From Mesorhizobium sp. (lineage in GTDB: Bacteria; Pseudomonadota; Alphaproteobacteria; Rhizobiales; Rhizobiaceae): DNA of 64,000 nt. Below the pieces are notes generated by a model. The model made no database searches. It had not been told where the DNA came from and was given only the letters and a program-made list of their open reading frames with translations. Each line of letters opens with the position of its first letter. The first letter of the stretch is position 1. Shown piece by piece: positions 1 through 9,010 of this stretch. The stretch lies in assembly GCA_004963905.1 (NCBI GenBank), contig SUGL01000002.1, positions 62,001 to 126,000 on the forward strand, read 5' to 3'. The position numbers and the translations under genes were made by a program.

Positions 1-874
1 CAAGCGCGCCTTTCCAAGAGACACGACTATCCAGTCCGAGCTTTTGCGCCAGCGCCTTGAGCCGTTCCAGTTCCTCGCCGCCGCCGATATGCTCGAAACG
101 CCACGCCAAATCGCCAGGCAAGAGGGCGAGAGCCTCCAGCAAGGTATCGTAACCTTTCTTTGCAACGGCGCGCCCGACACTCAGAACGATGACCGGTTCG
201 TCCGGCGCCGAGCCGTCATGCTGTTTTCGTGCCTCGCCGAAACTGCCGAAGCGATCAAGGTCGAGCCCATGATAGCTCAGATGCACGGACGAGTTGCCGT
301 TGGCGAGTTCTTTCAGACGGTCGAAGCCGGTCTTCGTGCAAGTGACCGTCCAGCGCGCCGAGGAGAGCTTGTCAGCCAAATCCCAGTCCGCCGAAGTCCA
401 GATGTCCTTGGCATGGGCTGAGCAGCTCCAAGGCAGGCCACGAAGCTGGCTGGCATAGCGCGTCACCGATGCCGGCGTGTGCGCGAAATGTGCATGCAAC
501 CATCCCGCGCCTTCCGGCCATTCGGCAGCCAGCACGAGCGCTTGCCCGAAGCGGCGCGCGCGATTGCGCGTAAAGTCGCGGGGCATATCGGCAGCCAGCG
601 ATCCGAGCGCGCGCCAGAAGCCCGGCCGCAGCAAATAAGCGCATAGCGAGCGAAGCACGCGCAGCGGCTCTTCATGCAGATATTCCGGCAGATAGTGGAC
701 CGGCGCTTTGATCTCGTCATGCACGGGGTGGCGTTTTGCGTCGGTCGGCCGCCTGAGCGCGACGAGTATCAGGTCGAACCCCGCACGCTCCAGACCGAGC
801 AGTTCCTGTGCGATGAAGGTTTCGGAAAGCCGCGGGTACCCCTTCAGAACCACGACGATCTTGCGATATTGCAA
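1..874 (-). CDS. Glycosyltransferase, GT4/WcaL-like (3' end cut by window edge)
   Basis: The minus-strand frame stays open from a TTG codon at 874 to the window edge (291 codons). It begins MQYRKIVVVLKGYPRLSETF, a typical start for GT-B fold sugar transferases of the colanic-acid WcaL type; the N-terminal phrase YPRLSETFI is characteristic. Further in are an HAHFAHTPAS stretch and LSVGRAVAKKGYDTLLEAL, the usual start of the C-terminal donor-binding lobe. An in-frame stop lies just upstream, so TTG is the earliest possible start. It begins one base after the stop of the upstream glycosyltransferase, so the two are probably co-transcribed and act on the same exopolysaccharide or glycolipid. Substrate unknown. 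Confidence 0.82.
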   Translation of the reverse strand, partial: MQYRKIVVVLKGYPRLSETFIAQELLGLERAGFDLILVALRRPTDAKRHPVHDEIKAPVHYLPEYLHEEPLRVLRSLCAYLLRPGFWRALGSLAADMPRDFTRNRARRFGQALVLAAEWPEGAGWLHAHFAHTPASVTRYASQLRGLPWSCSAHAKDIWTSADWDLADKLSSARWTVTCTKTGFDRLKELANGNSSVHLSYHGLDLDRFGSFGEARKQHDGSAPDEPVIVLSVGRAVAKKGYDTLLEALALLPGDLAWRFEHIGGGEELERLKALAQKLGLDSRVSWKGAL

Positions 875-875
875 C

Positions 876-2090
876 TCAGTTCATTCCTTCGACGACCGAC
901 AGGTGATGGCCGGCCCGCCGGTCGAGCAATTCCGCGACGATTTCGGAAATATGAGGCAGCCCTTCCAGCGTCAGATGCGGATTGCTCTGCGATGGGCGGG
1001 GCCGGTCCGGCAGTGCCACCAGTGCATCGGCAAACCGCTGGGAATCCTTGGCTTCTTCCGGCAAAAGCATCTCGATGAGGCCGAGTTCTGCGGCGCGCCG
1101 AGCGCGGATCAGTTGTTCCTCGCGGGGCTCGACACGCGGCACGATCAGCGCCGGCTTGTCGAAAGATAATATCTCACAGTAGGTGTTGTAACCGCCCATC
1201 GCCACTACCGCGCTGGCGCCGGCAATCAGCTCTTCCATGCGGTTGTCGAAGTCGATGATCTTGATGTAGGGGATCTTGGCCCCCTTCTTGCGCAGCTTGT
1301 TGCGCTTGCGCGCCGGCATGTAAGGCCCAAGCACGATCAGCGCCCTATGCTGCAATTGCGTATCCTGCTGATAGGCGTCGATGACGTCGTGGATCAGTTC
1401 GGCGCCGTCACCGCCGCCACCGGTGGTAACGAGGATATAGTCGCCCTCGGGCCGGTGGCCGGGCAACTCGTTCTGTGGCAGGCTCCGTTGCAGGAAACCG
1501 ACGAACTTCATCTTTGCCCCGACCGCCGGCGGGACATCCAAGCCGGTCAACGGATCGTAGAAATCCGGCGGACCATAGACCCAGACCTTGTCGTAAAACA
1601 GGCCTATCTTGCGCATCACATCCCTGCGTGCCCACTCTGCTTCGAGCAGATGCGGCGCGTCCATCACCTCGCGCAGGCCGAGCACGAGCGTGGTGCCTCG
1701 CGTTTTGAGGTAGGACAGCGTGTCCTCGATCTCACCGCGCAGGCCGAGCGGTTCCTTGTCGACGATGAAGATATCCGGCCGGAAGGTCTCGGCGGTGAGG
1801 CGGATGATCGACTGGCGCATCCTTAGCGTCTCATGCAGATCGATATCCTTTTCCAGCGAGGTGTACTCGCCGTTGCGCAACTTGATGACGCTGGGGATCT
1901 TCACGAAGTCGACACGGGCGCGATAGTCGAAGGCGCCGGCGATAGTGGCACCCGAAATGATAAGCACCTGAAGTCCGTGGAAATCCCCGACCAGCGAATG
2001 CGCGATCGTCCGGCAGCGCTGCAAGTGGCCGAGCCCGAACGTGTCGTGGCTGTACATGAGAATTCGGGCGTTTTCTGCGTGCTGGGTCAT
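876..2090 (-). CDS. GT28/MurG-like glycosyltransferase
   Basis: 404 residues from the ATG at 2090; an in-frame TTG at 2132 would add 14 residues, but ARILMYSHDTFGLGHLQRCR is the normal N-terminus. This GT-B protein has a glycine-rich TTGGGGDGAEL loop and a VAMGGYNTYCEILSFDKPALIVPR segment typical of the C-terminal donor-binding domain in MurG/UGT-like enzymes. It probably transfers a sugar from a nucleotide donor at the cytoplasmic side of the membrane. The next gene, another glycosyltransferase, starts one base beyond its stop. The acceptor cannot be named from sequence. Confidence 0.8.
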   Translation of the reverse strand: MTQHAENARILMYSHDTFGLGHLQRCRTIAHSLVGDFHGLQVLIISGATIAGAFDYRARVDFVKIPSVIKLRNGEYTSLEKDIDLHETLRMRQSIIRLTAETFRPDIFIVDKEPLGLRGEIEDTLSYLKTRGTTLVLGLREVMDAPHLLEAEWARRDVMRKIGLFYDKVWVYGPPDFYDPLTGLDVPPAVGAKMKFVGFLQRSLPQNELPGHRPEGDYILVTTGGGGDGAELIHDVIDAYQQDTQLQHRALIVLGPYMPARKRNKLRKKGAKIPYIKIIDFDNRMEELIAGASAVVAMGGYNTYCEILSFDKPALIVPRVEPREEQLIRARRAAELGLIEMLLPEEAKDSQRFADALVALPDRPRPSQSNPHLTLEGLPHISEIVAELLDRRAGHHLSVVEGMN

Positions 2091-2407
2091 TGTTAACGTC
2101 TTTTCGAATTCTCGCCTTGAGGACCGTGACAAACCCGCAGGCTACGAAATCGCCCTGAGTCTACCGACTGTTGTGAAACATGAGGGCGCGATTTTCAATT
2201 TGTATTACTCACGAGGGTCCATATCCTGAAGGAAGCCACGTCTACTCGGGCACCATGGGGGCATCAGACGCGATGCTCAGCGCATCGGCCTGGTCGGTCT
2301 CGTGGCGATGCGCATAGGTCGTCCGCCAGACCAATGTCCCTCATGACGAGCCTGTCGAGGCATTCCTCCACCCGTTGATGTTCGAATCCACTCGCCGTTA
2401 CCCCGCG

Positions 2408-2456
2408 AAATTTGACGGCCCCGTTATATTCTGCAGCAGAGCATATTAAGCGTGAC
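2408..2456. promoter_or_regulatory. Shared upstream element, copy A (function unknown)
   Basis: About 49 bases closely resemble 21393-21440; both contain GAAATT-GAC-GCCC, TATTC-GCAGCA and AAGCGTGAC in the same order. Each copy lies roughly 320 bases upstream of the first gene of a minus-strand operon (glycosyltransferases here, the coiled-coil/OmpA/GTPase operon there). The rest of 2091-2542 (450 bases) shows no convincing gene. It may be a distal promoter or operator, or a small repeat. Confidence 0.35.
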
Positions 2457-2542
2457 GCCGCGCGGCAAACTGAGAGCAGGCTCGCTTCGTCGGCGTCAAT
2501 CGTGGGACTCTGAGAGGTTTGGCACGTTAGTTTGAGTGCAGA

Positions 2543-3763
2543 TCACTCCGTCGTCGCATCACCCTTCAGGATCGTCTCAAGTTCGTCTGGCGAAGGACCA
2601 TTCTCCTCAACGATCGCAACCGGCGCACTGACAGTCCTTGCCGCCGCGTTGCCAACCGTGTCGACCGTACCGGCAACCATCAGGCCGAGTTCGTCGCCCA
2701 GGCCAACCTTCGGGTCCGTCAGGGTTTGGCCGGAAGCCAGTTGTGCCCCAAGCAGTTGGACGATTTCAGGACTTTCGGCAAACTTGCTGTGGTTCAAGCG
2801 ATCGGCGGTTTTCACGTCGGTCAGGTCGAGGACGGTTATTCCGGCAGCCTCAAGCTTCGATTTGTACGGCTCCTTCGACGGATCGGCCTGCCCTACCCGA
2901 TCGACACTGCCTGCAATCAGACGCGAAACGGCAAGCGCCCGATCGTCCCGCGAGACGGTGATCGTGAACTTCGGCTTTTTCGGCCCGAGTTCGGTCCACT
3001 GGCGACCAAAGACATCCACGTCGAGGTCGGGAGATGCAAGGATGACGTTCCTGATCTTGGGCGAAACCCGCCCATCCTCCAACGCCATCTGCCTCAGCGA
3101 TTCCATGGCCAGCCACGTTCCCATCGAATGGGCCATGACGGTCACGTCCGTGACGCCGCGGTCGTCGGCCAGGGCCTTCAACGTCCGCTCGAATGCCGTG
3201 CGAGAGAAATTGGTGCTCTCCTTGTCGTAGTTGTAGTCGAGAACACTGGCGCGCGACGGCCACGTGAAAAGGATCGGCACGACCTTTGCCCGCGAGTCAT
3301 GCACAAACTGCGCGAAGCGAAAGACCGAATCCTCATACCGGTTGTTGAAGCCATGCACGAAGACTAGAACGCGGCCATTCGAATTGTGAGAATGCAGCCA
3401 TTTGTGAGCCTCGGGGACCGATAGGTTTCTTGCGGCAACGACGGCGAATTCCTTACGCGGATCGGGCGGCAGCTTTTTCGGCCACTCGACGGTGCCGGGT
3501 TTGCGGCTCGGCGGAATTGAGATGGTCAGGTCGGTCAAGGAAAGCGCCGGGCTGCGCTCGCCCGTGAACAAGGTCGCCGGGTCGCCGGAAGGCTTGCGGC
3601 TGGTCGCCACCAACATCGTCACATCGGAGGCTGCCGGCGAAACCAAGCTCGCGGGAATCGGCGCCAGAACGCCTTCGGGTCCTGCTCCGCACGCCGTCAG
3701 CGTGAGGAGGAGAGCCGATATACTTCCTGCAGCCTGCCAACGCACCGATTTGGACCGCGCCAT
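2543..3763 (-). CDS. DUF900-type alpha/beta-hydrolase lipoprotein
   Basis: 406 residues. The ATG at 3763 is chosen because GGGAAAG precedes it at good spacing and the protein then begins with a basic segment, a hydrophobic stretch and a lipobox, LLLTLTAC, so it should be a lipid-anchored envelope protein. The fold is alpha/beta-hydrolase of the DUF900 type: VLVFVHGFNN is the oxyanion region and VMAHSMGTWLAME holds the nucleophile serine (G/H-x-S-x-G). LNHSKF near residue 330 may carry the catalytic histidine. It lies 61 bases downstream of the formylglycine-generating enzyme, so it may belong to the sulfatase operon. An ester-cleaving role is inferred; the substrate is unknown. Confidence 0.82.
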   Translation of the reverse strand: MARSKSVRWQAAGSISALLLTLTACGAGPEGVLAPIPASLVSPAASDVTMLVATSRKPSGDPATLFTGERSPALSLTDLTISIPPSRKPGTVEWPKKLPPDPRKEFAVVAARNLSVPEAHKWLHSHNSNGRVLVFVHGFNNRYEDSVFRFAQFVHDSRAKVVPILFTWPSRASVLDYNYDKESTNFSRTAFERTLKALADDRGVTDVTVMAHSMGTWLAMESLRQMALEDGRVSPKIRNVILASPDLDVDVFGRQWTELGPKKPKFTITVSRDDRALAVSRLIAGSVDRVGQADPSKEPYKSKLEAAGITVLDLTDVKTADRLNHSKFAESPEIVQLLGAQLASGQTLTDPKVGLGDELGLMVAGTVDTVGNAAARTVSAPVAIVEENGPSPDELETILKGDATTE

Positions 3764-3824
3764 TACTTTCCCTTTGCGAATATCCCGATGCTGCGATGCC
3801 AGTCGGGCGCGCGGCCGTTCCCCC

Positions 3825-4781
3825 TCATGACGAACGGGCGATACAACGAAACCCAAGGTGGCAAGTGGACGTGTCCACGGGCTGTGCCATGCGAGCGGCC
3901 GGGCGGTAGCGCCGGCAGTAGCTGGGGGCGCAGAGAAAAGACCCGCCCTTGGTCACCTTGCGCGGGATCCTGATGTCGGGCGTCAGTGGGTCGTAGCTCG
4001 CCTCGCGCTCGCCGCCGCGCGGATTCTCCATTGTGCAACATGGGCTCTCGATGCGGCGGTGGTCCTGATACCAGTCCGTGGTCCACTGCCAGACGTTGCC
4101 GGCCATGTCATGGAGCCCATAGCCGTTTGCCGGGAACGAGCCGACCGGCGCGGTCCATTCGTAACCGTCCTCGCAATCGTTGCGGAACGGGAACTCGCCC
4201 TGATAGGTATTGGCCATATGCTGGCCGCCCGGGGTCAGTTCGTCACCCCAAACGAATTCGGCGCCATCCAGCCCGCCGCGCGCGGCGAACTCCCACTCCG
4301 CTTCGGTCGGCAGCGCCTTTCCCGCCCAGCTTGCATAGGCTTCAGCATCCTCGTAGGCGATGTGCACGACGGGATGATTTTCGAGTCCCTTGAGACCGCT
4401 GGCGGGCCCGCGCGGATGCCGCCAGTTGGCACCGCGCACGTAAGCCCACCAGTTGTAGTGATTGTTGCGATCGATGCCGCGCGGGGGCCTGACGAACAAG
4501 GCTGAAGCCGGCGCCAACGATTCAGCGCTGGCTCCAGGGTAATCCGCGGCATTTGCCGGGCGCTCGGCCAGCGTGACGTAACCGCTGGCCTCGACGAAGC
4601 GCCTGAACTCGGCGTTCGTGACCGTGGTGCGATCCATCCAGAAGCCGCCGACGACGACGCGATGCGCCGGCGCCTCTTCCGGATAGTGGCTGTCCGAGCC
4701 CATCAGGAACTCGCCGCCGGAGATCCAGGCCATATCGCCGTGCGCCGAGGTTGGCTCTGCGGCATGTCGTGCTTCAGTCAT
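3825..4781 (-). CDS. Formylglycine-generating enzyme (sulfatase-activating, SUMF1/FGE family)
   Basis: 318 residues covering the FGE-sulfatase domain: WISGGEFLMGSD at the N-terminus, PVVHIAYEDAEAYASWAGK, LPTEAEWEFAARGG, DMAGNVWQWTTDWY, and a C-terminal GGSFLCAPSYCRRYRPAAR. The two cysteines in FLCAPSYC are five positions apart, as in the copper-binding active-site pair of true FGEs, so it should be catalytic and not one of the many FGE-like binding proteins. It would oxidise the CxPxR cysteine of a type I sulfatase to formylglycine. Its likely client is the arylsulfatase immediately upstream (38 bases). Confidence 0.9.
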   Translation of the reverse strand: MTEARHAAEPTSAHGDMAWISGGEFLMGSDSHYPEEAPAHRVVVGGFWMDRTTVTNAEFRRFVEASGYVTLAERPANAADYPGASAESLAPASALFVRPPRGIDRNNHYNWWAYVRGANWRHPRGPASGLKGLENHPVVHIAYEDAEAYASWAGKALPTEAEWEFAARGGLDGAEFVWGDELTPGGQHMANTYQGEFPFRNDCEDGYEWTAPVGSFPANGYGLHDMAGNVWQWTTDWYQDHRRIESPCCTMENPRGGEREASYDPLTPDIRIPRKVTKGGSFLCAPSYCRRYRPAARMAQPVDTSTCHLGFRCIARSS

Positions 4782-4819
4782 CCGGCGGTCTCGTCTGGAC
4801 GGCAGAACTCATCCGCCTT

Positions 4820-6325
4820 TCAATCCCCCGCAGCGAACATATCTTCCGGGCTTGGTGTCACCAGCGGCGTGAAATACGTCAGGCGCACGGCTTCCATCAG
4901 CAACAGCGGGGGTTTCATCTGGGTTGCAAGCTCGGTGATCCTTGTCTGCAACGCCTTGACTTTGTCAGGATACTTGTCGGCCAGATTGGCGGCTTCCGAT
5001 TTGTCCTGCGCCAGATTGAACAGCTCTATCTTTTGCGGCAACGTTGCCGACCATAGCAGTTTCCATTCGCCCTCGCGCACCGCGCCGGCCATCGGATCGA
5101 CATTGTAGACGATCTCCGTGCGCGGCGAAGGTTTTCCCTCGCTGATGGCCGGCCACATATCCATGCCGTCCAGCGGTTTGTCCTTGCCAGGCTTGGCGCC
5201 GGCCAGCCCAGCCAGTGTTGGCAGCATGTCGACGACGTGCATAAGGCCATTGAAGACGCCAGGCTTGATCTTGCCGGGCCAGTTCATGAAGGCGACCGAG
5301 CGGGTGCCGCCCTCATAGAGGGTGCCTTTGCCGTCGCGATAGGGGCCATTGTCCGCAGGCAGCTTGCCGCTGACCTTCGAGTCGCCCGTGAACATCGAGT
5401 TGACGACGCCACCATTGTCGCTCATGAAAACGATCAGGGTGTTGTCGCGTATCCCCTTCTTCTCGAGGGCGGCCACGACATTCCCGATCTCGTCATCGAT
5501 CACCGAGATCATTGCTGCATAGGTTCTGCGGTTCTCGTCGGCGATGTTCTTATACCGGTCGAGATATTCCTTCGGAGCCTGGAACGGCGTGTGGGGCGCG
5601 GTGAAGGCGAGGTAGAGGAAGAGCGGCTTCTTCTGATCGTGAGCGTTGATGACCCGGACAGCCTCCTGGCCGAACAGGGTGTTGTCGAAGCCCGGCTCCT
5701 TGATCGGCTTGTTGTTCCGGTACCAGTCCGCGATGCCGTGCGCAGCGTGTTTGAAATGGTCGATCTCGCCGACCGTTGCCCCGTAGAATGAATCAAATCC
5801 ACGCTGTTTCGGCCAGTAAGCCGTCTTGGCATGGCCGAGATGCCATTTGCCGCTCATCGCGGTTTGATAACCCGCGTCTCTGAGGATTTGCGGAAGAAGC
5901 GTCTCGTCGAGCGGAAGCCCATAGGTCCCCGCGGCGGGGACGACGCCAACCTGCATGCCATAGCGTAGCGGATAGCGGCCGGTCATGAGGGCGCAGCGCG
6001 TTGGTGTGCACATCGGCTGCACGTAATATTCTTCGAGCTTCGCGCCCTCCGCCGCAAGCTTGTCGATGTTGGGCGTCTTGATGTCTGAGCCGTGGTAGCC
6101 GATGTCTTTCCAACCCTGATCGTCCGCAACGATGAAGACGATGTTCGGCTGCGATGGCCCGGCCGCCGCCGCCTGACCACCGGCGAGGCCAGCAAGCGCC
6201 CCGGAGAGACCGATGGGCGCGGCAATCCGTGAAACGGCCGCCGCCGTCCCGGCCATCAACGCGTCCCGCCGCGTGATTTTGCTGGTTACGCCGGCTTCAG
6301 CCGGGAAGTCACGATCGTTGCTCAT
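4820..6325 (-). CDS. Type I arylsulfatase, Tat-exported
   Basis: 501 residues from the ATG at 6325, preceded by CAGGGGC. The N-terminus carries a twin-arginine motif (ITRRDALMAG) and a hydrophobic segment ending AAAAG, so export is by Tat after cytoplasmic folding and maturation. IVFIVADDQGW supplies metal-binding acidic residues; MCTPTRCALMTGRYP contains the C-x-P-x-R motif whose cysteine becomes formylglycine; SGKWHLGH and FMSDNGG are further sulfatase blocks. The FGE gene follows directly in the same direction. Sulfate-ester hydrolysis is well supported; the substrate is not identified. Confidence 0.92.
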   Translation of the reverse strand: MSNDRDFPAEAGVTSKITRRDALMAGTAAAVSRIAAPIGLSGALAGLAGGQAAAAGPSQPNIVFIVADDQGWKDIGYHGSDIKTPNIDKLAAEGAKLEEYYVQPMCTPTRCALMTGRYPLRYGMQVGVVPAAGTYGLPLDETLLPQILRDAGYQTAMSGKWHLGHAKTAYWPKQRGFDSFYGATVGEIDHFKHAAHGIADWYRNNKPIKEPGFDNTLFGQEAVRVINAHDQKKPLFLYLAFTAPHTPFQAPKEYLDRYKNIADENRRTYAAMISVIDDEIGNVVAALEKKGIRDNTLIVFMSDNGGVVNSMFTGDSKVSGKLPADNGPYRDGKGTLYEGGTRSVAFMNWPGKIKPGVFNGLMHVVDMLPTLAGLAGAKPGKDKPLDGMDMWPAISEGKPSPRTEIVYNVDPMAGAVREGEWKLLWSATLPQKIELFNLAQDKSEAANLADKYPDKVKALQTRITELATQMKPPLLLMEAVRLTYFTPLVTPSPEDMFAAGD

Positions 6326-6540
6326 GTTACGCCCCTGCTCTGCTAATTCACGCCGTTCCACTCAAAACCAATTCGCGTCTGATCTTTTGGCGCCGATCAT
6401 CTCTCCCGCCAGGCAGTCGCCGGCTCCACAACAGATGATTGCTTCAGGGGCACCCGATGCCCTCTGCGCACGTCTCTGAATTGGTCCGGCCTGCCCATAA
6501 TCCCCACTCGCCGTTCGTCGGCGATATTCCTGCGCTGTTT

Positions 6541-6630
6541 TGATCTCGCGCTATTCGGGCTCCAGATTATTCCTAGTACAACCGTGCCGCTATCCACTTT
6601 GCGCAAAGTTTTGGCAGCCTGGCCGGCATC
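6541..6630 (+). repeat. Direct repeat copy A with perfect 14-bp palindrome, plus AraC start remnant
   Basis: This segment matches 7714-7800 in the same orientation (TGATCTCGCGC, then CTATCCACTTTGCGCAAAG, then a CCTGGCC-ATCGC stretch). It contains the perfect palindrome ACTTTGCGCAAAGT at 6596-6609. In copy B the palindrome overlaps the start of the AraC regulator. Here the downstream plus-strand frame begins LRKVLAAWPASL, close to the regulator's LRKGRALTAWPSS, then loses similarity, so it looks like the 5' stub of a duplicated regulator. It lies about 215 bases upstream of the arylsulfatase start and may act as its operator. The rest of 6326-6777 holds no other gene I can support. Confidence 0.55.
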
Positions 6631-6777
6631 GCTGGCCATAGGAGAGCCGCCCAAGGGGATGAGCCTGCCAGGCGGCTTCAAGGTTCCGGGTGCGGCCGAT
6701 GAAAGGGTCTGCGACGGCGCAGATCCTCACTCTCGGCAGTCGCAAGCCCGGAACCAGCCACTTCATGTCAATCGCTA

Positions 6778-7572
6778 TTATCCCGGATGGGCTGGCGAGA
6801 ATTGATAGGTGAATCCCAGCATTGGACCCTGCTGGGTGAGTTTGTTCACGAAGCCGTCGTGGCTGTAATTGTCGTGCACGGCCCGATAACCGACGAACAT
6901 CGACATCTTGTCGTTGAACTGGTAACCGCCGCCACCCATCACGTCCCACATGGATTTGGATCCTGCGCCGAAGCCGCCGACGAGACCCCAGCCGGCCAGG
7001 TAGAATCCGTTACCGACGTCGGCCTTGAATTTGGCGCCGATCACTGGATCGACCCATGTGTCGCCGTCGCTGGCCGAAGTACCGTCAAGCGCACCGCCGT
7101 GGAACTCGAAACGGTTGTCGACCGACCACAGGCGGGCGCCAGCCACGAGATCGAAATTCGTCCCATCCTGATAGTAAACGCTGTAACCGCCGAGCGCTGT
7201 GCCCATGAAGGTGGTCACCGTCGCATCGATATTGGAAGCGAGGATTCCCCTAGGGGTGGCGATGTCGGCATTGAGCCTGGCGTACACAATGTCCGTGCTG
7301 ATGGTGAAAGGCCCATTGCGAGCTTCCGTAAGCCCCATAAAGCCGAATCTGAGGTTGTTCAGCACGTCGCTGAAGCTCACATCGACGTCTTGAGGCGGGA
7401 ATCCGAAGAGGCCGCTTTCGCCCTTGATGCCCGACGCCCACAGATACGGGGCGATGGTAAAGGTCCAGCCTTCCTCCTGTGGCTTGGTGATGTCTGCTGC
7501 AAAAGCATTGGTGGCACCAAACGCCAGTACTCCTGCCGTGGCCAAGGCGGCAAATTGACGTTTCTTCATCAT
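6778..7572 (-). CDS. Outer-membrane beta-barrel protein
   Basis: About 264 residues. The start at 7572 (or the adjacent ATG at 7569) follows GGGGA at suitable spacing and gives a clear signal peptide, KKRQFAALATAGVLAFGATN ending at AFA. The mature part alternates polar and aromatic residues, with many glycines (WTFTIAPYLWASG, YQDGTNFDLVAGARLWSV, GFYLAGWGLVGGFG) and a terminal aromatic strand (LGFTYQF), as in small outer-membrane barrels. It sits between the arylsulfatase and the AraC gene, with shared repeat DNA on both sides. It could take up or sense the sulfated substrate, but that is inference from position only. Confidence 0.75.
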   Translation of the reverse strand: MMKKRQFAALATAGVLAFGATNAFAADITKPQEEGWTFTIAPYLWASGIKGESGLFGFPPQDVDVSFSDVLNNLRFGFMGLTEARNGPFTISTDIVYARLNADIATPRGILASNIDATVTTFMGTALGGYSVYYQDGTNFDLVAGARLWSVDNRFEFHGGALDGTSASDGDTWVDPVIGAKFKADVGNGFYLAGWGLVGGFGAGSKSMWDVMGGGGYQFNDKMSMFVGYRAVHDNYSHDGFVNKLTQQGPMLGFTYQFSPAHPG

Positions 7573-7713
7573 TGTCCCCGTTTTTATTTGTCGCCCGACT
7601 ACGCCCAGTCGAGACTCTGCTTCGTATTTGATGAACCCCTCATTGTGCTCTGTCAATTGGGCGCACGCTCTATTCCCCGCCAAGCCACATTCCGGCGGTA
7701 TCAAAACGCCGAT

Positions 7714-7800
7714 TGATCTCGCGCAATTTGCGCTTAAGCTATATCTAATACAATCGTCCTGCTATCCACTTTGCGCAAAGGACGTGCCTTGACCGCCTGG
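7714..7800 (+). repeat. Direct repeat copy B; palindromic putative operator at the AraC gene start
   Basis: Second copy of the segment at 6541-6630. It carries CTTTGCGCAAAG (7769-7780), a 12-base perfect palindrome, and an imperfect GCGCAATTTGCGC palindrome just upstream. It lies in the divergent gap between the outer-membrane barrel and the AraC regulator, where an autoregulatory operator would be expected. The regulator itself as ligand is inference. Confidence 0.5.
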
Positions 7801-8763
7801 CCATCATCGCCTTCGTACAGGGATGTGCAACTTGGCCCTGACGACCTCACCAGCGCCGCCTCTGGTCTGCCGGTGAAAATAGACAGGCTTTCGCCCGGCT
7901 ACCTTCCCTCCCGCATTCGGCAAATCCAGTCCTCCGGCAAGTGGGCGCTCGACCTGCCGGAATTCAATTGCGCCTTCCGCGCCAATGGCGGTTTCGATCC
8001 AGGCTCCGTGGCGTTGGTGGCTGTCGAGCGGGCCTGTGGGTCGACAATATGCGGCATCCCGCTCGAAGACGACTTGATCCTGGCAATTCCTGCCGGCACT
8101 AACGTGACGGCAACGGTCCGGCCAGGCCTCACTTACGCTGTCGCCATCGTTCCGACCGCGACCTGGATGGAAATCCAGTCGATTGCCGCGGGAACAGTCC
8201 TCGAACAGATCAGCGATCGCCCCTCGGCAGTACGGCTCGCCACCGACGAAGCGCAGAGAATCCGACGCCTGATGAAGTCGATGGCGGACCACCTCGGGGC
8301 AATTGCAAGTGACTCCGTTCTGCCGGAGCAGCCTCCGGGTGCGTTCGTGGAATATCTAGGGGTGGTGGCTGACGCCTTCGCGGGCGCGGACAATCGTGAG
8401 ACCGGGACAGCCGGCTCCACGAGTCGTCATTTAAGACAAGCGTCGGCGGCCGAGGATTTCATTCGCACTCACATCCAGGAAGACATACCCATTGTTCGAC
8501 TGTGCAAGGAAATCGGTGTAAGCCGTCGACAGCTGGAGTACGCCTTTCGCACTACGTTTGCTGTGACCCCGCTCGAATTCATCAGAGCGCTCCGCCTCAA
8601 CGAAGCCAGACGGCTCCTTACCACGGCACGTGCTGACGGCTTGAGCGTTACCGCGGTCGCTATGGATGTGGGGATCACCCATCTGGGCCGCTTCGCCGCG
8701 AACTATCGACTCTTCTTCGGCGAATCTCCCTACGAAACACTGCAGCGTGCCGGAAGATCGTGA
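7771..8763 (+). CDS. AraC-family transcriptional regulator
   Basis: Up to 330 residues. The N-terminal two thirds resemble an AraC-type ligand-binding domain; the C-terminus has the double helix-turn-helix of the family: EDIPIVRLCKEIGVSRRQLEYAFRTTF, then LSVTAVAMDVGITHLGRFAANYRLFFGESPYETL. The start is uncertain: the TTG at 7771 lies inside a palindrome, while a GTG at 7825 (VQLGPDDL) follows AGGGAT. It is divergent from the outer-membrane barrel gene and probably controls that gene and the neighbouring sulfatase genes through the repeated palindrome. Inducer unknown. Confidence 0.85.
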   Translation: MRKGRALTAWPSSPSYRDVQLGPDDLTSAASGLPVKIDRLSPGYLPSRIRQIQSSGKWALDLPEFNCAFRANGGFDPGSVALVAVERACGSTICGIPLEDDLILAIPAGTNVTATVRPGLTYAVAIVPTATWMEIQSIAAGTVLEQISDRPSAVRLATDEAQRIRRLMKSMADHLGAIASDSVLPEQPPGAFVEYLGVVADAFAGADNRETGTAGSTSRHLRQASAAEDFIRTHIQEDIPIVRLCKEIGVSRRQLEYAFRTTFAVTPLEFIRALRLNEARRLLTTARADGLSVTAVAMDVGITHLGRFAANYRLFFGESPYETLQRAGRS

Positions 8764-9010
8764 CCGGGGCGCAGCCTGCGCCGAGAAATGCGCCGGTTAT
8801 CATTGCAAGCGGTTCGATGGAATTTGCGCAATCCGGATAGAAGTCGAACTTGCGAATTAGTATATTCTAATATGCTAACTATATACCGTCTCCGGCCGCA
8901 ACGGCGAGGTCCAGTTTGATTACGGTTCGGCACAGGCTTGCGTCGGCCGCGTCGCTGTGTAGGCCGGAAACAAAAAACGCACGGAGCGATGAGCTCTTGG
9001 GAGGATCAAA

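Noticed and set aside
2940..2960. GATCGTCCCGCG as the second att site for the guaA-integrated island
   Set aside because: It matches the guaA end for only about nine bases and lies inside the conserved hydrolase gene.
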